DNA from: Trujillonella humicola
GTDB lineage: Bacteria; Actinomycetota; Actinomycetes; Mycobacteriales; Geodermatophilaceae
Assembly (NCBI RefSeq): GCF_046233715.1
Contig: NZ_JBJNRJ010000016.1
Location: 1 to 64,000 of the forward strand
Direction: 5' to 3'
Length of the DNA stretch: 64,000 bases
The translations under genes and the position numbers were made by a program. Position 1 is the stretch's first letter. Every line of letters starts with the position of its first letter. Below are positions 8,767 through 16,309 of this stretch, one piece after another. The notes under the pieces are model-generated. The model had not been told where the DNA came from, made no database searches, and saw nothing but the letters and a program-made list of their open reading frames with translations.

Positions 8767-10241
8767 CCGGCAGCACGCGCACCGCCGTCCCCGCCGCGCC
8801 CGGCCCGGCGCCGGACCGGGACGCCCGGCGCCGGTGGGCCCTGCTCGCCGCCGCGGTGAGCGGGACGCTGGCGGCCACCTACCTCGCGCTGGCCGGCACG
8901 TCGGTGGGCCGCAAGGTCGCCGCCGACGACCTGTGGTTCTTCCAGGTCGAGTCCCTCACCCGCACGCAGCTGGGCGGGCGGCCCGCCCTCGTCCTGGCCG
9001 GGCTGGCCCTGGCCGTCTTCGCCGGCGCCTGGCTGCTGCTCGGCCTCGCGGTGCGGCTGGGGGCGGGCACCCGGGCCGTGGCCGTCGTCGCCACGCTGTG
9101 GTCGGTGCCCCTGGCGATCGGCATCCCGCTGTTCAGCCCGGACGTCTACCACTACGCGGCCGTGGGCGCGAGCATGCAGAACGGCGTCCACCCGTTCACC
9201 GAGGGGCCCGACGCCGCGGGAGACCTGCCCGGCATCCGCGGCGGGGAGCCCATCTGGCTGGAGCAGCCCTCGCCGTACAGCCCCTTGTTCGTCCGCCTGC
9301 TCGGCCTGCTGGGGTGGCTGTTCGACGAGGACGTGCGGCTGATGGTCGTCGCCCTGCGGGTCCTCACCGTGCTGGCGATCGTCGCCTCCGCCGTCTGCGT
9401 GCTCGGCATCGCCCGGCGCTGCGGCCTGGACCCGGCCGGTTCGCTCTGGCTCGTCGTCGCCAACCCGGTGCTCCTGCTGCACGGGGTCTCCGGCAGCCAC
9501 AACGACGCGATCATGCTCGCGTTCGTGCTGGCCGGGGCGTGGGCCGCGTTCGCCCACCGCCCGTACCTGGCGGTCACCCTGTGCGCGGTGGGGGCGGGGG
9601 TGAAGATCATGGCGCTCGCCGTCGTCGCCGTGATCGCCGTCGACGCGGCCTGGCGGCTGACCGGGACCGCCCGGCGGGTCCGGCGGCTGGCGCAGGTCGG
9701 CGGGACGGGGCTGGGCGTGTTCCTGATCGCGGTCACCGCCTGCGGCTACGGGCTGACCTGGGTGGGCAACGTCTCGGTCCCGGGCCTGGCCCAGGAGCCG
9801 CTGTCCCCGCCCACGGCCCTGGCCTACCTGTTCAGCACCGACGACCCGCCGGTCGGCCCGATCCGCGCCGTGGCGCTCGGCATCGGCGCGCTGGTCTGCC
9901 TCTGGCTGCTGACCCGCGTGCCCGAGTGGGGGATCCTGCGCGCGACCGGGTGGATCTTCGTGACCGTCGTCGTGTCCGGCAGCGTGGTCTGGCCGTGGTA
10001 CCTGTCCTGGCCCCTGGCGTTCCTGGCCCTGACCGGGGTGGCCCTCGAGCGCCGGATCGTCGTCGTGGCGTCCGTCGCCGCGGTGTTCCTCGCCCTCCCC
10101 GGCGGCCAGGGCACGCTGCCGCTGCTCGGCCGGCCGCTCGCCGACGCCGTCGTCGTGGCCGGCGTCCTCGCGGCCCTCGGCGCCGCGTGGTGGCACCGGC
10201 GCCGCCGCCGGCCGCCGGTGCCCGCCCGGGCCGCCCCCTGA
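8763..10241 (+). CDS. mptB: Polyprenol-phosphomannose-dependent mannosyltransferase, MptB-like (GT-C)
   Basis: A 492-residue polytopic membrane protein with roughly 12 hydrophobic segments. The FSPDVYHYAAVGASMQNG stretch after the first helices carries the acidic residue expected of GT-C enzymes; GSHNDAIML and SWPLAFLAL are typical of the MptA/MptB group. These add alpha-1,6-mannose to lipoglycan cores from polyprenyl-phosphomannose at the outer membrane face. GTG 8763 overlaps the meaB stop, so it is cotranscribed with the mutase operon although the function seems unrelated. The C-terminus is Arg-rich and cytoplasmic. Confidence 0.75.
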   Translation: MTGSTRTAVPAAPGPAPDRDARRRWALLAAAVSGTLAATYLALAGTSVGRKVAADDLWFFQVESLTRTQLGGRPALVLAGLALAVFAGAWLLLGLAVRLGAGTRAVAVVATLWSVPLAIGIPLFSPDVYHYAAVGASMQNGVHPFTEGPDAAGDLPGIRGGEPIWLEQPSPYSPLFVRLLGLLGWLFDEDVRLMVVALRVLTVLAIVASAVCVLGIARRCGLDPAGSLWLVVANPVLLLHGVSGSHNDAIMLAFVLAGAWAAFAHRPYLAVTLCAVGAGVKIMALAVVAVIAVDAAWRLTGTARRVRRLAQVGGTGLGVFLIAVTACGYGLTWVGNVSVPGLAQEPLSPPTALAYLFSTDDPPVGPIRAVALGIGALVCLWLLTRVPEWGILRATGWIFVTVVVSGSVVWPWYLSWPLAFLALTGVALERRIVVVASVAAVFLALPGGQGTLPLLGRPLADAVVVAGVLAALGAAWWHRRRRRPPVPARAAP

Positions 10242-10305
10242 CCGCACAGGGGTGCCGCAGCGGGGACAATGGCCCCGGCACGTCCGCGAGCACAGGAGCA
10301 CAGCC

Positions 10306-11712
10306 ATGACCCGCATCGTCATCATCGGCGGCGGTCCCGCCGGCTACGAGGCCGCGCTGGTCGGCGCCTCCCTCGGTGCCTCGGTCACCGTGGTCGAGCG
10401 CGACGGGGTCGGGGGTGCCAGCGTGCTGACCGACTGCGTCCCCTCCAAGGCGTTCATCGCCTCGGCCGGGGCGATGACCGGCGTCCGCGACTCCGCGGCG
10501 CTGGGGGTGCAGGGCGCCGACCTGCGCACCGCGGGCATGGACCTGGCGGCGGTCAACCACCGGGTCAAGGGGCTGGCGGTGGCGCAGTCGGCCGACATCC
10601 ACGCCCGGCTGACCGCCGAGGGCGTGCGCATCCTCGCCGGTCAGGGGCGGCTGGCCGACGACGTCCGCGGGCTGGTCGAGCACCGGGTCGAGGTGCTCGA
10701 CCGCTCCGGCGCGGTCACCGAGCGGATCGAGTGCGACGTCGTCCTCATCGCCACCGGGGCCGACCCGCGCGTGCTGCCCGGCGCCGAGCCCGACCACCAG
10801 CGCATCCTCGACTGGCGCGACGTGTACGACCTCGAGGACATGCCCGACCACCTGGTCGTCGTCGGGTCCGGCGTCACCGGCGCCGAGTTCGCCTCCGGCT
10901 ACCTGGAGGCCGGCGTCCCGGTCACGCTGGTCTCCTCCCGCGACCGCGTGCTGCCCGGGGAGGACGCCGACGCCGCCGAGGTGCTCGAGCAGGTCTTCCA
11001 GTCCCGCGGCGGGAAGATCACCCAGCGGGGCCGCGCGGCGACCGTCGAGCGCACCGAGAAGGGCGTGCTGGTCACGCTCACCGACGGGCGCACCGTCGAG
11101 GGCTCGCACGCGCTGATGACCGTGGGAACCGTCCCCAACACCGGCGGGCTGAACCTCGAGCAGTGCGGCGTGGCCGTCAGCGAGAGCGGCCACGTGGTCG
11201 TGGACCGGGTCTCGCGCACCTCGGTGCCCGGCATCTACGCCGCCGGTGACGTCACCGGGGTCTTCCAGCTGGCCAGCGTCGCGGCGATGCAGGGCCGGAT
11301 CGCCATGTGGCACGCGCTGGGCGAGGCGGTGCAGCCGATCCGGCTCAAGACCGTCGCGGCCAACGTCTTCACCCACCCGGAGATCGCCACCGTCGGGGTG
11401 CAGGAGGGGGCGTTCCCGGAGGGCATGCCGCTGGACACCGTCCGGCTGCCGCTGGCCACCAACGCCCGGGCCAAGATGGCCGACATGCGCGACGGCTTCG
11501 TGAAGCTGTTCGCCCGCCGGGCCACCGGGGTCGTCGTCGGCGGCGTCGTCGTCTCGCCCGGCGCCTCGGAGCTGGTCCTGCCGATCGCCCTGGCCGTCAC
11601 CAAGGGACTCACCGTCACCGACCTGGCCCAGACCTTCGCGATCTACCCCTCGCTGTCGGGATCGATCACCGAGGCCGGCCGGCGTCTCATGGGGGCCGAC
11701 GCCCTGGCGTGA
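10306..11712 (+). CDS. lpdA: NAD(P)H-quinone oxidoreductase LpdA-like flavoprotein disulfide reductase homologue
   Basis: A 468-residue FAD/NAD(P)-binding protein of the lipoamide-dehydrogenase fold. The FAD motif IIGGGPAGYEAA starts at residue 5, the second nucleotide motif VVGSGVTGAEFASGY lies mid-protein, and GIYAAGDVTG is the C-terminal FAD contact. The redox-active pair is broken: GGASVLTDCVPSK has Ser39 where the first Cys should be and keeps only Cys44. M. tuberculosis LpdA (Rv3303c) also lacks this dithiol and reduces quinones instead of lipoamide, so that role is inferred here. AGGAG lies 9 bases before the ATG; GACAAT at 10265-10270 may be the -10. Confidence 0.85.
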   Translation: MTRIVIIGGGPAGYEAALVGASLGASVTVVERDGVGGASVLTDCVPSKAFIASAGAMTGVRDSAALGVQGADLRTAGMDLAAVNHRVKGLAVAQSADIHARLTAEGVRILAGQGRLADDVRGLVEHRVEVLDRSGAVTERIECDVVLIATGADPRVLPGAEPDHQRILDWRDVYDLEDMPDHLVVVGSGVTGAEFASGYLEAGVPVTLVSSRDRVLPGEDADAAEVLEQVFQSRGGKITQRGRAATVERTEKGVLVTLTDGRTVEGSHALMTVGTVPNTGGLNLEQCGVAVSESGHVVVDRVSRTSVPGIYAAGDVTGVFQLASVAAMQGRIAMWHALGEAVQPIRLKTVAANVFTHPEIATVGVQEGAFPEGMPLDTVRLPLATNARAKMADMRDGFVKLFARRATGVVVGGVVVSPGASELVLPIALAVTKGLTVTDLAQTFAIYPSLSGSITEAGRRLMGADALA

Positions 11713-11880
11713 TGTCGGCGGGGCGGGTGGTGCGCCGCGCCGGGGACCGGTGGGGCGGGTGCGCCGGCCGCGACGGTGGGAGAGCGCCGGGCGGGTCCGG
11801 TGCGGCGGCTGTGACGGGAGTTCGGCTCGACTCCGCCGATCCGGTGCCGACGCGCGCGCGGGCCGCCGATGGAGCAGGGG

Positions 11881-13596
11881 ATGCCTCCTCTGCCCACCGG
11901 TCGTCGCGTCCCCCCGCTGCTGCTGGTCGCCGCCGCCGTCCTGGCGCCCTTCGTGCTGCCCGGTGCGGCCTCCGCCGACGACACCGCCGTGGCCGCCGAG
12001 ACGGTCGTCGGCGAGCTGGTGCAGGCCTGGCCGGAGACGCTCCCGGGTGCCGGGCACGACCACGGGGCCGAGCAGCCGCTGAGCTGGGTGGAGACCGCCG
12101 CCGGCGAGGCCGTGCCGGTGTCCACCGAGGACGTCGCCGGGCTGCCCGTCGGGTCCACCGTCGAGCTGACCCTCGAGCCGGGCGCCGGCCCGGCGGGGGA
12201 GGCGACCGCGGACGACGCCCGCGCCGTGCTGGCCGGTGAGGTGCGGGAGGCCGCTCCGGTCGCGGCCGCCACCCCCAGCAACGCCGTCACCGTGGTCCGG
12301 GTCGTGCCCGCCGGCGGGGTGCCGGACGGCACCGACGTCGCGGCACTGGCCGCGGTGGTCGACGGCCCGGTGTCCCGCTTCTGGGCCGGGCAGACCGGCG
12401 ACGCCGTCCGCTTCGCCGTGGCGCACGTCCACCCGGACTGGGTGACCACCACCGCCGGCTGCGACGACCCCGCCGGGCTGTGGGCGGAGGCCGCGGCCGC
12501 CTCCGGGTTCCGGCCCGGCCCCGGGCGGCACCTCGTCGTGTACGTGAGCAGCCGGCCGGCGCAGCTCGCCGGCTGCTCGGCGGGCCTGGCGCAGGTCGGC
12601 ACCGGCCCGGGCTCGGGCGGGCGGGTCTACGTGCGCAGCCTCATGCCGTCGCTGATCGCCCACGAGCTGGGGCACAACATGGGCCTGGGGCACTCCTCGG
12701 CCCGGCAGTGCGACGGCGCCGTGGAGACCGGGGAGTGCCGCACCGCCGGCTACCGCGACTACTACGACGTCATGGGCGCCTCGTGGGAGCAGCTGGGCTC
12801 GCTCAACGCCGCCCAGGCCGACCAGCTCGGCGTCCTGCCGGCCGCGGCGCAGCAGGTGCTGGCCGTCGGTGACCCGGAGACCGCCGTGACCCTCGCGCCG
12901 CTGGGCGCGACCGGCGGCACCCGCGCCGTGCGGCTGACCGCCGCGGACGGCGCCGTCTACTGGCTGGAGAACCGGGCGGCGGTCGGCCAGGACGGCTGGC
13001 TGTCCGGTGCGGCGAACCGGTTCCGGCTGGACTCCGGCGTGCTCCTGCACCGGGCCGGCGAGCACACCGACACGGCGCTGCTGCTCGACGGCACGCCCAG
13101 CGCCGCCGCCGGGTGGGACGGCGACCTGCAGGCGGCGCTGCCCGTCGGCGTCCCGGTCCCGGTCGGCGGCGGGGCGTTCACCGTGACCGTGCAGGGCCCG
13201 GGCGCCGACGGGAGCGCGGGGGTCACCGTGCTCGTGCAGCCCGCCGCCCGCCCGGTTCCCGTCCCCCCGGCCGGCACCGGCACGGGCCCGGCCCCCGAGG
13301 TGCAGCCGGGCAGCGGGGCGACCGGCGCGGCCCGTCCCGCCGGCGCGCCGGTCGTGCCGGGCGGGCGGGGCGTGCCCGCGGCCCCGCCGGCCGCCGGTGC
13401 CGTGGACACCGCGCCGGCGGTCGAGGCCGGTCCGGTGACCGCGGTGGCGGCCCCCGGCGAGGGGCAGGAGCTGGCGGCGCAGACCCGCAGCGCCTCGTCG
13501 TCCTGGCTGCTCCCGCTGCTGACCGGCTGCTGCGTGACCGGGGCGGTGCTGGCCGGCGCCCGCGCCCTCCGCCGGCTGCGCGTGCGGCGCGCCTGA
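11881..13596 (+). CDS. Secreted zinc metalloprotease with C-terminal membrane anchor
   Basis: A 571-residue protein with a Sec signal peptide (PPLLLVAAAVLAPF, cleavage near ASA-DD), a pro-region of about 90 residues, and a metzincin-like catalytic domain. The zinc site HELGHNMGLGH is at residues 261-271 and a Met-turn (YYDVMGASW) follows about 30 residues later. The pattern resembles gametolysin/M11-type peptidases. A Pro/Ala-rich linker leads to one C-terminal helix and an Arg tail (RRLRVRR), so it is probably tethered outside the membrane. ATG 11881 was preferred to 11869 because GGAG is spaced correctly only for the former. It is a paralogue of the next gene. Confidence 0.8.
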   Translation: MPPLPTGRRVPPLLLVAAAVLAPFVLPGAASADDTAVAAETVVGELVQAWPETLPGAGHDHGAEQPLSWVETAAGEAVPVSTEDVAGLPVGSTVELTLEPGAGPAGEATADDARAVLAGEVREAAPVAAATPSNAVTVVRVVPAGGVPDGTDVAALAAVVDGPVSRFWAGQTGDAVRFAVAHVHPDWVTTTAGCDDPAGLWAEAAAASGFRPGPGRHLVVYVSSRPAQLAGCSAGLAQVGTGPGSGGRVYVRSLMPSLIAHELGHNMGLGHSSARQCDGAVETGECRTAGYRDYYDVMGASWEQLGSLNAAQADQLGVLPAAAQQVLAVGDPETAVTLAPLGATGGTRAVRLTAADGAVYWLENRAAVGQDGWLSGAANRFRLDSGVLLHRAGEHTDTALLLDGTPSAAAGWDGDLQAALPVGVPVPVGGGAFTVTVQGPGADGSAGVTVLVQPAARPVPVPPAGTGTGPAPEVQPGSGATGAARPAGAPVVPGGRGVPAAPPAAGAVDTAPAVEAGPVTAVAAPGEGQELAAQTRSASSSWLLPLLTGCCVTGAVLAGARALRRLRVRRA

Positions 13597-13667
13597 CCCC
13601 GCCCGGCTCCAGTTCGGCCCGCGGGTGGCCGATGAGGGAGGTGGTCCCCCTCGTCCAGGAGTCGTCC

Positions 13668-16061
13668 GTGCACACTGCTTCCCGGCCGCGGTCCCCGCGG
13701 CTGCCGCTCCTCCTCGCCGGCGCGGTCGCCCTGACCGTGCTCGCCGGGCTGCCGGCCCGCGCCGAGGACGGCCCCGCCACCGGGGAAGCCCCCGCCGCCG
13801 GGGACACCGTCGTCGGCGAGCTGGTCCAGGCGTGGGCCGAGTACGCCGACGCCGAGGAGGCGGCCGCGCACGCCGACGCGGCGCTGCTCAGCTGGGTGGC
13901 CGCGGACGACGGCACGGACGTCCTGGTGGACTCCGCCGGCGTCGGCGAGGTCCCGGTCGGCGCGACGGTCGAGGTCACCCTCGGCGGCGAGCTCCCCGCC
14001 GAGCCCGGGGGGCCGCAGACGAGCGAGCCCGTCCACGAGGTGGTCGCGGCCGAGGTCGTGGCGCCGGCGGACCCGGCCCCGGTGCTGCCTGCCTCGGCGC
14101 CCTACACCAACGAGGTCACCGTCGTCCTGGCCGCGACCGCCGCGCTGCCGCCGGACGGCACCACGGCCCAGCAGGTGGTGGACGCGGTGAACGGGCCCGT
14201 CGCGGCCTTCTGGGAGACCCAGAGCAACGGTGCGGTGCGCATCAACGCCACGGCCGCGCGATCCACCTGGGTCACCGCGAACGTCGCCTGCGACTCGTCC
14301 GGAGCGCTGTGGAACGACATCGCCGGCCAGATCGGCTGGACCAGCGGGCCGGGCAAGCACCTCCTGCTGTACGTCCCCCGGTACCCCACCGGGCTGTCCA
14401 GCGGGTGCGCCTACGGGCTGGCCCAGGTCCGCCCGGGTCCCGGTGCCGGCGGCGCGCTCTACGTCCGCGGCCTGTCCACCTCGGTGATCGCGCACGAGCT
14501 CGGGCACAACTTCGGCCTGGGCCACGCGTCGGCGGTGCAGTGCGACGGCTCCGCCGACGCGGGCCCGTGCCGGACGGTGCCCTACTGGGACCTCTACGAC
14601 GTCATGGGCGTCTCCTGGCAGAACGTCGGGTCTCTCGGCGCCCCGCACGCGGCCCGGCTGAACGTCCTCCCCTCGTCGGCGCAGCAGGTGGTCCCCGCCA
14701 CGGGTCCCGGCGGGACCTACACGCTCGCCCCGATGGGCGGCCGCACCGGCCTGCGGGTGCTCGCGCTCGACACCGGGGGCACCCGCTACTGGGTCGAGTA
14801 CCGCAGCGCCGTCGGGCAGGACGCCTGGCTCGACCCGTCGAGCGGCTCCCCGCTCGACCAGGGCGTGCTCGTCCGGGTCGCCGGTCCCGGACCGGGCGGC
14901 GACACGTCCTTGCTGCTCGACGGGACGCCCTCTGCCGCGGCGGCGTGGGACGAGGACGGGCAGACGACGCTCGCGCCCGGGGACCGGCTGTCGCTGGCCG
15001 GCGGGCAGGTCGTGATCGAGGTCACCGCAGCCTCGCCCACCGGTGCCACGATCGCGGTGCGGACGGCGGCTGACGCCACGGGCGGCGCGAGCCCCATCAC
15101 GGTCAAGCACTCGCAGATGGGCGGTGACGGCAGCCGGCTGGGGCCCGCGGTCGGCACCGAGTTCTGCGGTCTGCGCGGCGGCGGGTGCTGGCGCGCGTTC
15201 CAGGGCGGCTTCGTGCACTGGTCTCCCGCGACGGGTGCGCAGGTCACGTGGGGTGCGATCCGGGACGTGTGGGGCGCCTACGGCTGGGAGAACGGCCGGC
15301 TGGGCTACCCGGTGACGGGGGAGAACTGCGGCCTGCGCGGCGGAGGCTGCTGGCAGGCGTTCCAGGGCGGGTACGTGCACTGGTCTCCCGCCTCGGGTGC
15401 GCGGGTGACGTGGGGTGCGATCCGGGACGTGTGGGGCGCCTACGGCTGGGAGAACGGGCGGCTGGGCTACCCGCTGTCGGGGGAGAACTGCGGGCTGCGC
15501 GGCGGCGGGTGCTGGCAGGCGTTCCAGGGCGGGTACGTGCACTGGTCTCCTGCCTCGGGTGCGCGGGTGACGTGGGGTGCGATCCGGGACGTGTGGGGCG
15601 CCTACGGCTGGGAGGGCGGCCGGCTGGGCTACCCGCTGTCGGGGGAGAACTGCGGGCTGCGCGGCGGTGGCTGCTGGCAGGCGTTCCAGGGTGGGTCGAT
15701 CCACTGGTCGCCGGCCTCCGGTGCGCGGGTGACGTGGGGGGCGATCCGGGACGTGTGGGGCGCCTACGGCTGGGAGGGCGGCCGGCTGGGCTACCCGCTG
15801 TCGGGGGAGAACTGCGGGCTGCGGAGCGGCGGTTGCTACCAGGCGTTCCAGGGCGGATCGGTGCACTGGTCGCCGGCGACGGGCGCCCGCGTGACGTGGG
15901 GTGCCATCCGCGACGCGTGGGCGGCACGGGGCTGGGAGAGCGGCCGGCTGGGCTACCCGACTGCCGGTGAGACCTGCAGCCCCACCGGGTGCCGCCAGGA
16001 CTTCCAGGGCGGGGTCATCTCGTGGAACGCGGTGTCCGGGATCGACGTCCGCTTCCGCTGA
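13668..16061 (+). CDS. Secreted zinc metalloprotease with six LGFP wall-binding repeats
   Basis: A 797-residue paralogue of the preceding protease: signal peptide (LPLLLAGAVALTVLAG, then PARA-ED), pro-region, catalytic domain with HELGHNFGLGH at residues 276-286 and Met-turn LYDVMGVSW. Instead of a membrane helix the C-terminus (about residue 478 on) has six LGFP repeats of about 54 residues, each with CGLRGGGCW...GRLGYP. LGFP repeats are thought to hold proteins on the arabinogalactan/peptidoglycan wall. GTG 13668 follows AGGAG with a 6-base gap; an ATG at 13632 is possible but has a poorer site. The repeat DNA is nearly identical between central units. Confidence 0.82.
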   Translation: MHTASRPRSPRLPLLLAGAVALTVLAGLPARAEDGPATGEAPAAGDTVVGELVQAWAEYADAEEAAAHADAALLSWVAADDGTDVLVDSAGVGEVPVGATVEVTLGGELPAEPGGPQTSEPVHEVVAAEVVAPADPAPVLPASAPYTNEVTVVLAATAALPPDGTTAQQVVDAVNGPVAAFWETQSNGAVRINATAARSTWVTANVACDSSGALWNDIAGQIGWTSGPGKHLLLYVPRYPTGLSSGCAYGLAQVRPGPGAGGALYVRGLSTSVIAHELGHNFGLGHASAVQCDGSADAGPCRTVPYWDLYDVMGVSWQNVGSLGAPHAARLNVLPSSAQQVVPATGPGGTYTLAPMGGRTGLRVLALDTGGTRYWVEYRSAVGQDAWLDPSSGSPLDQGVLVRVAGPGPGGDTSLLLDGTPSAAAAWDEDGQTTLAPGDRLSLAGGQVVIEVTAASPTGATIAVRTAADATGGASPITVKHSQMGGDGSRLGPAVGTEFCGLRGGGCWRAFQGGFVHWSPATGAQVTWGAIRDVWGAYGWENGRLGYPVTGENCGLRGGGCWQAFQGGYVHWSPASGARVTWGAIRDVWGAYGWENGRLGYPLSGENCGLRGGGCWQAFQGGYVHWSPASGARVTWGAIRDVWGAYGWEGGRLGYPLSGENCGLRGGGCWQAFQGGSIHWSPASGARVTWGAIRDVWGAYGWEGGRLGYPLSGENCGLRSGGCYQAFQGGSVHWSPATGARVTWGAIRDAWAARGWESGRLGYPTAGETCSPTGCRQDFQGGVISWNAVSGIDVRFR
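15100..16050 (+). repeat. Tandem 162-bp repeats encoding LGFP units
   Basis: The unit is 54 codons: the GTGCGATCCGGGACGTGTGG segment recurs at a spacing of 162 bp. The central units (about 15290-15820) differ by few bases, while the first and last are more diverged. This is typical of recent unit duplication by recombination. Confidence 0.9.
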
Positions 16062-16084
16062 CCGGCACCGCTCGACGTCGCCCG

Positions 16085-16125
16085 AGGAAGGACCCGACGT
16101 CCGCCCGAGTGGCCACGTCGGCGGC
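16085..16125 (+). repeat. Hairpin element, partial copy D
   Basis: GAGGAAGGAC at 16084-16093 is followed by the arm CCGACGT (16094-16100), which pairs with ACGTCGG (16115-16121). The 5' lead is the same as in the other hairpin copies; the distal half merges into the tandem palindromes. Confidence 0.45.
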
Positions 16126-16255
16126 CCGCTCCGCCGAAGTGGCCACTTCGGCGGCTCGCCACCTCGCCCGAGTGGCCACTTCGGCGGCTCGCCACCTCGC
16201 CCGAGTGGCCATCTCGGCGGCTCGCCCCGCCGGAATGGCTACTTCGGCGGCACGA
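16104..16255. repeat. Tandem palindromic repeat, about five 28-33 bp units
   Basis: Units begin with a GAGTGGCCAC-like core followed by TTCGGCGGCTCGCC or a variant, at about 16107, 16136, 16168, 16200 and 16231. The best copy contains the perfect palindrome CCGAAGTGGCCACTTCGG (16133-16150). It lies between convergent genes and has no coding frame of its own. Confidence 0.8.
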
Positions 16256-16289
16256 GGGCCCGCCACCGGAGATCCGGTGACGGGCCCTC
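16254..16289. terminator. Bidirectional hairpin terminator between protease and accA
   Basis: GAGGGCCCG pairs with CGGGCCCTC and, after one C-A mismatch, CACCGG pairs with CCGGTG around an AGAT loop. It sits between convergent genes and can serve both. Confidence 0.75.
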
Positions 16290-16309
16290 GATGCGTGGAC
16301 CTGCCGGTG

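Noticed and set aside
12957..15866. 969-residue minus-strand frame opposite the proteases
   Set aside because: Its apparent tandem protein repeats only mirror the LGFP repeats of the plus strand.
15250..15900. Regular DNA repeats that could suggest a CRISPR array
   Set aside because: The unit is 162 bp, in frame and encodes LGFP domains; there are no short repeats with unique spacers and no cas genes.
16104..16255. Short repeats that could suggest a CRISPR array
   Set aside because: The units are contiguous palindromes with no unique spacers.
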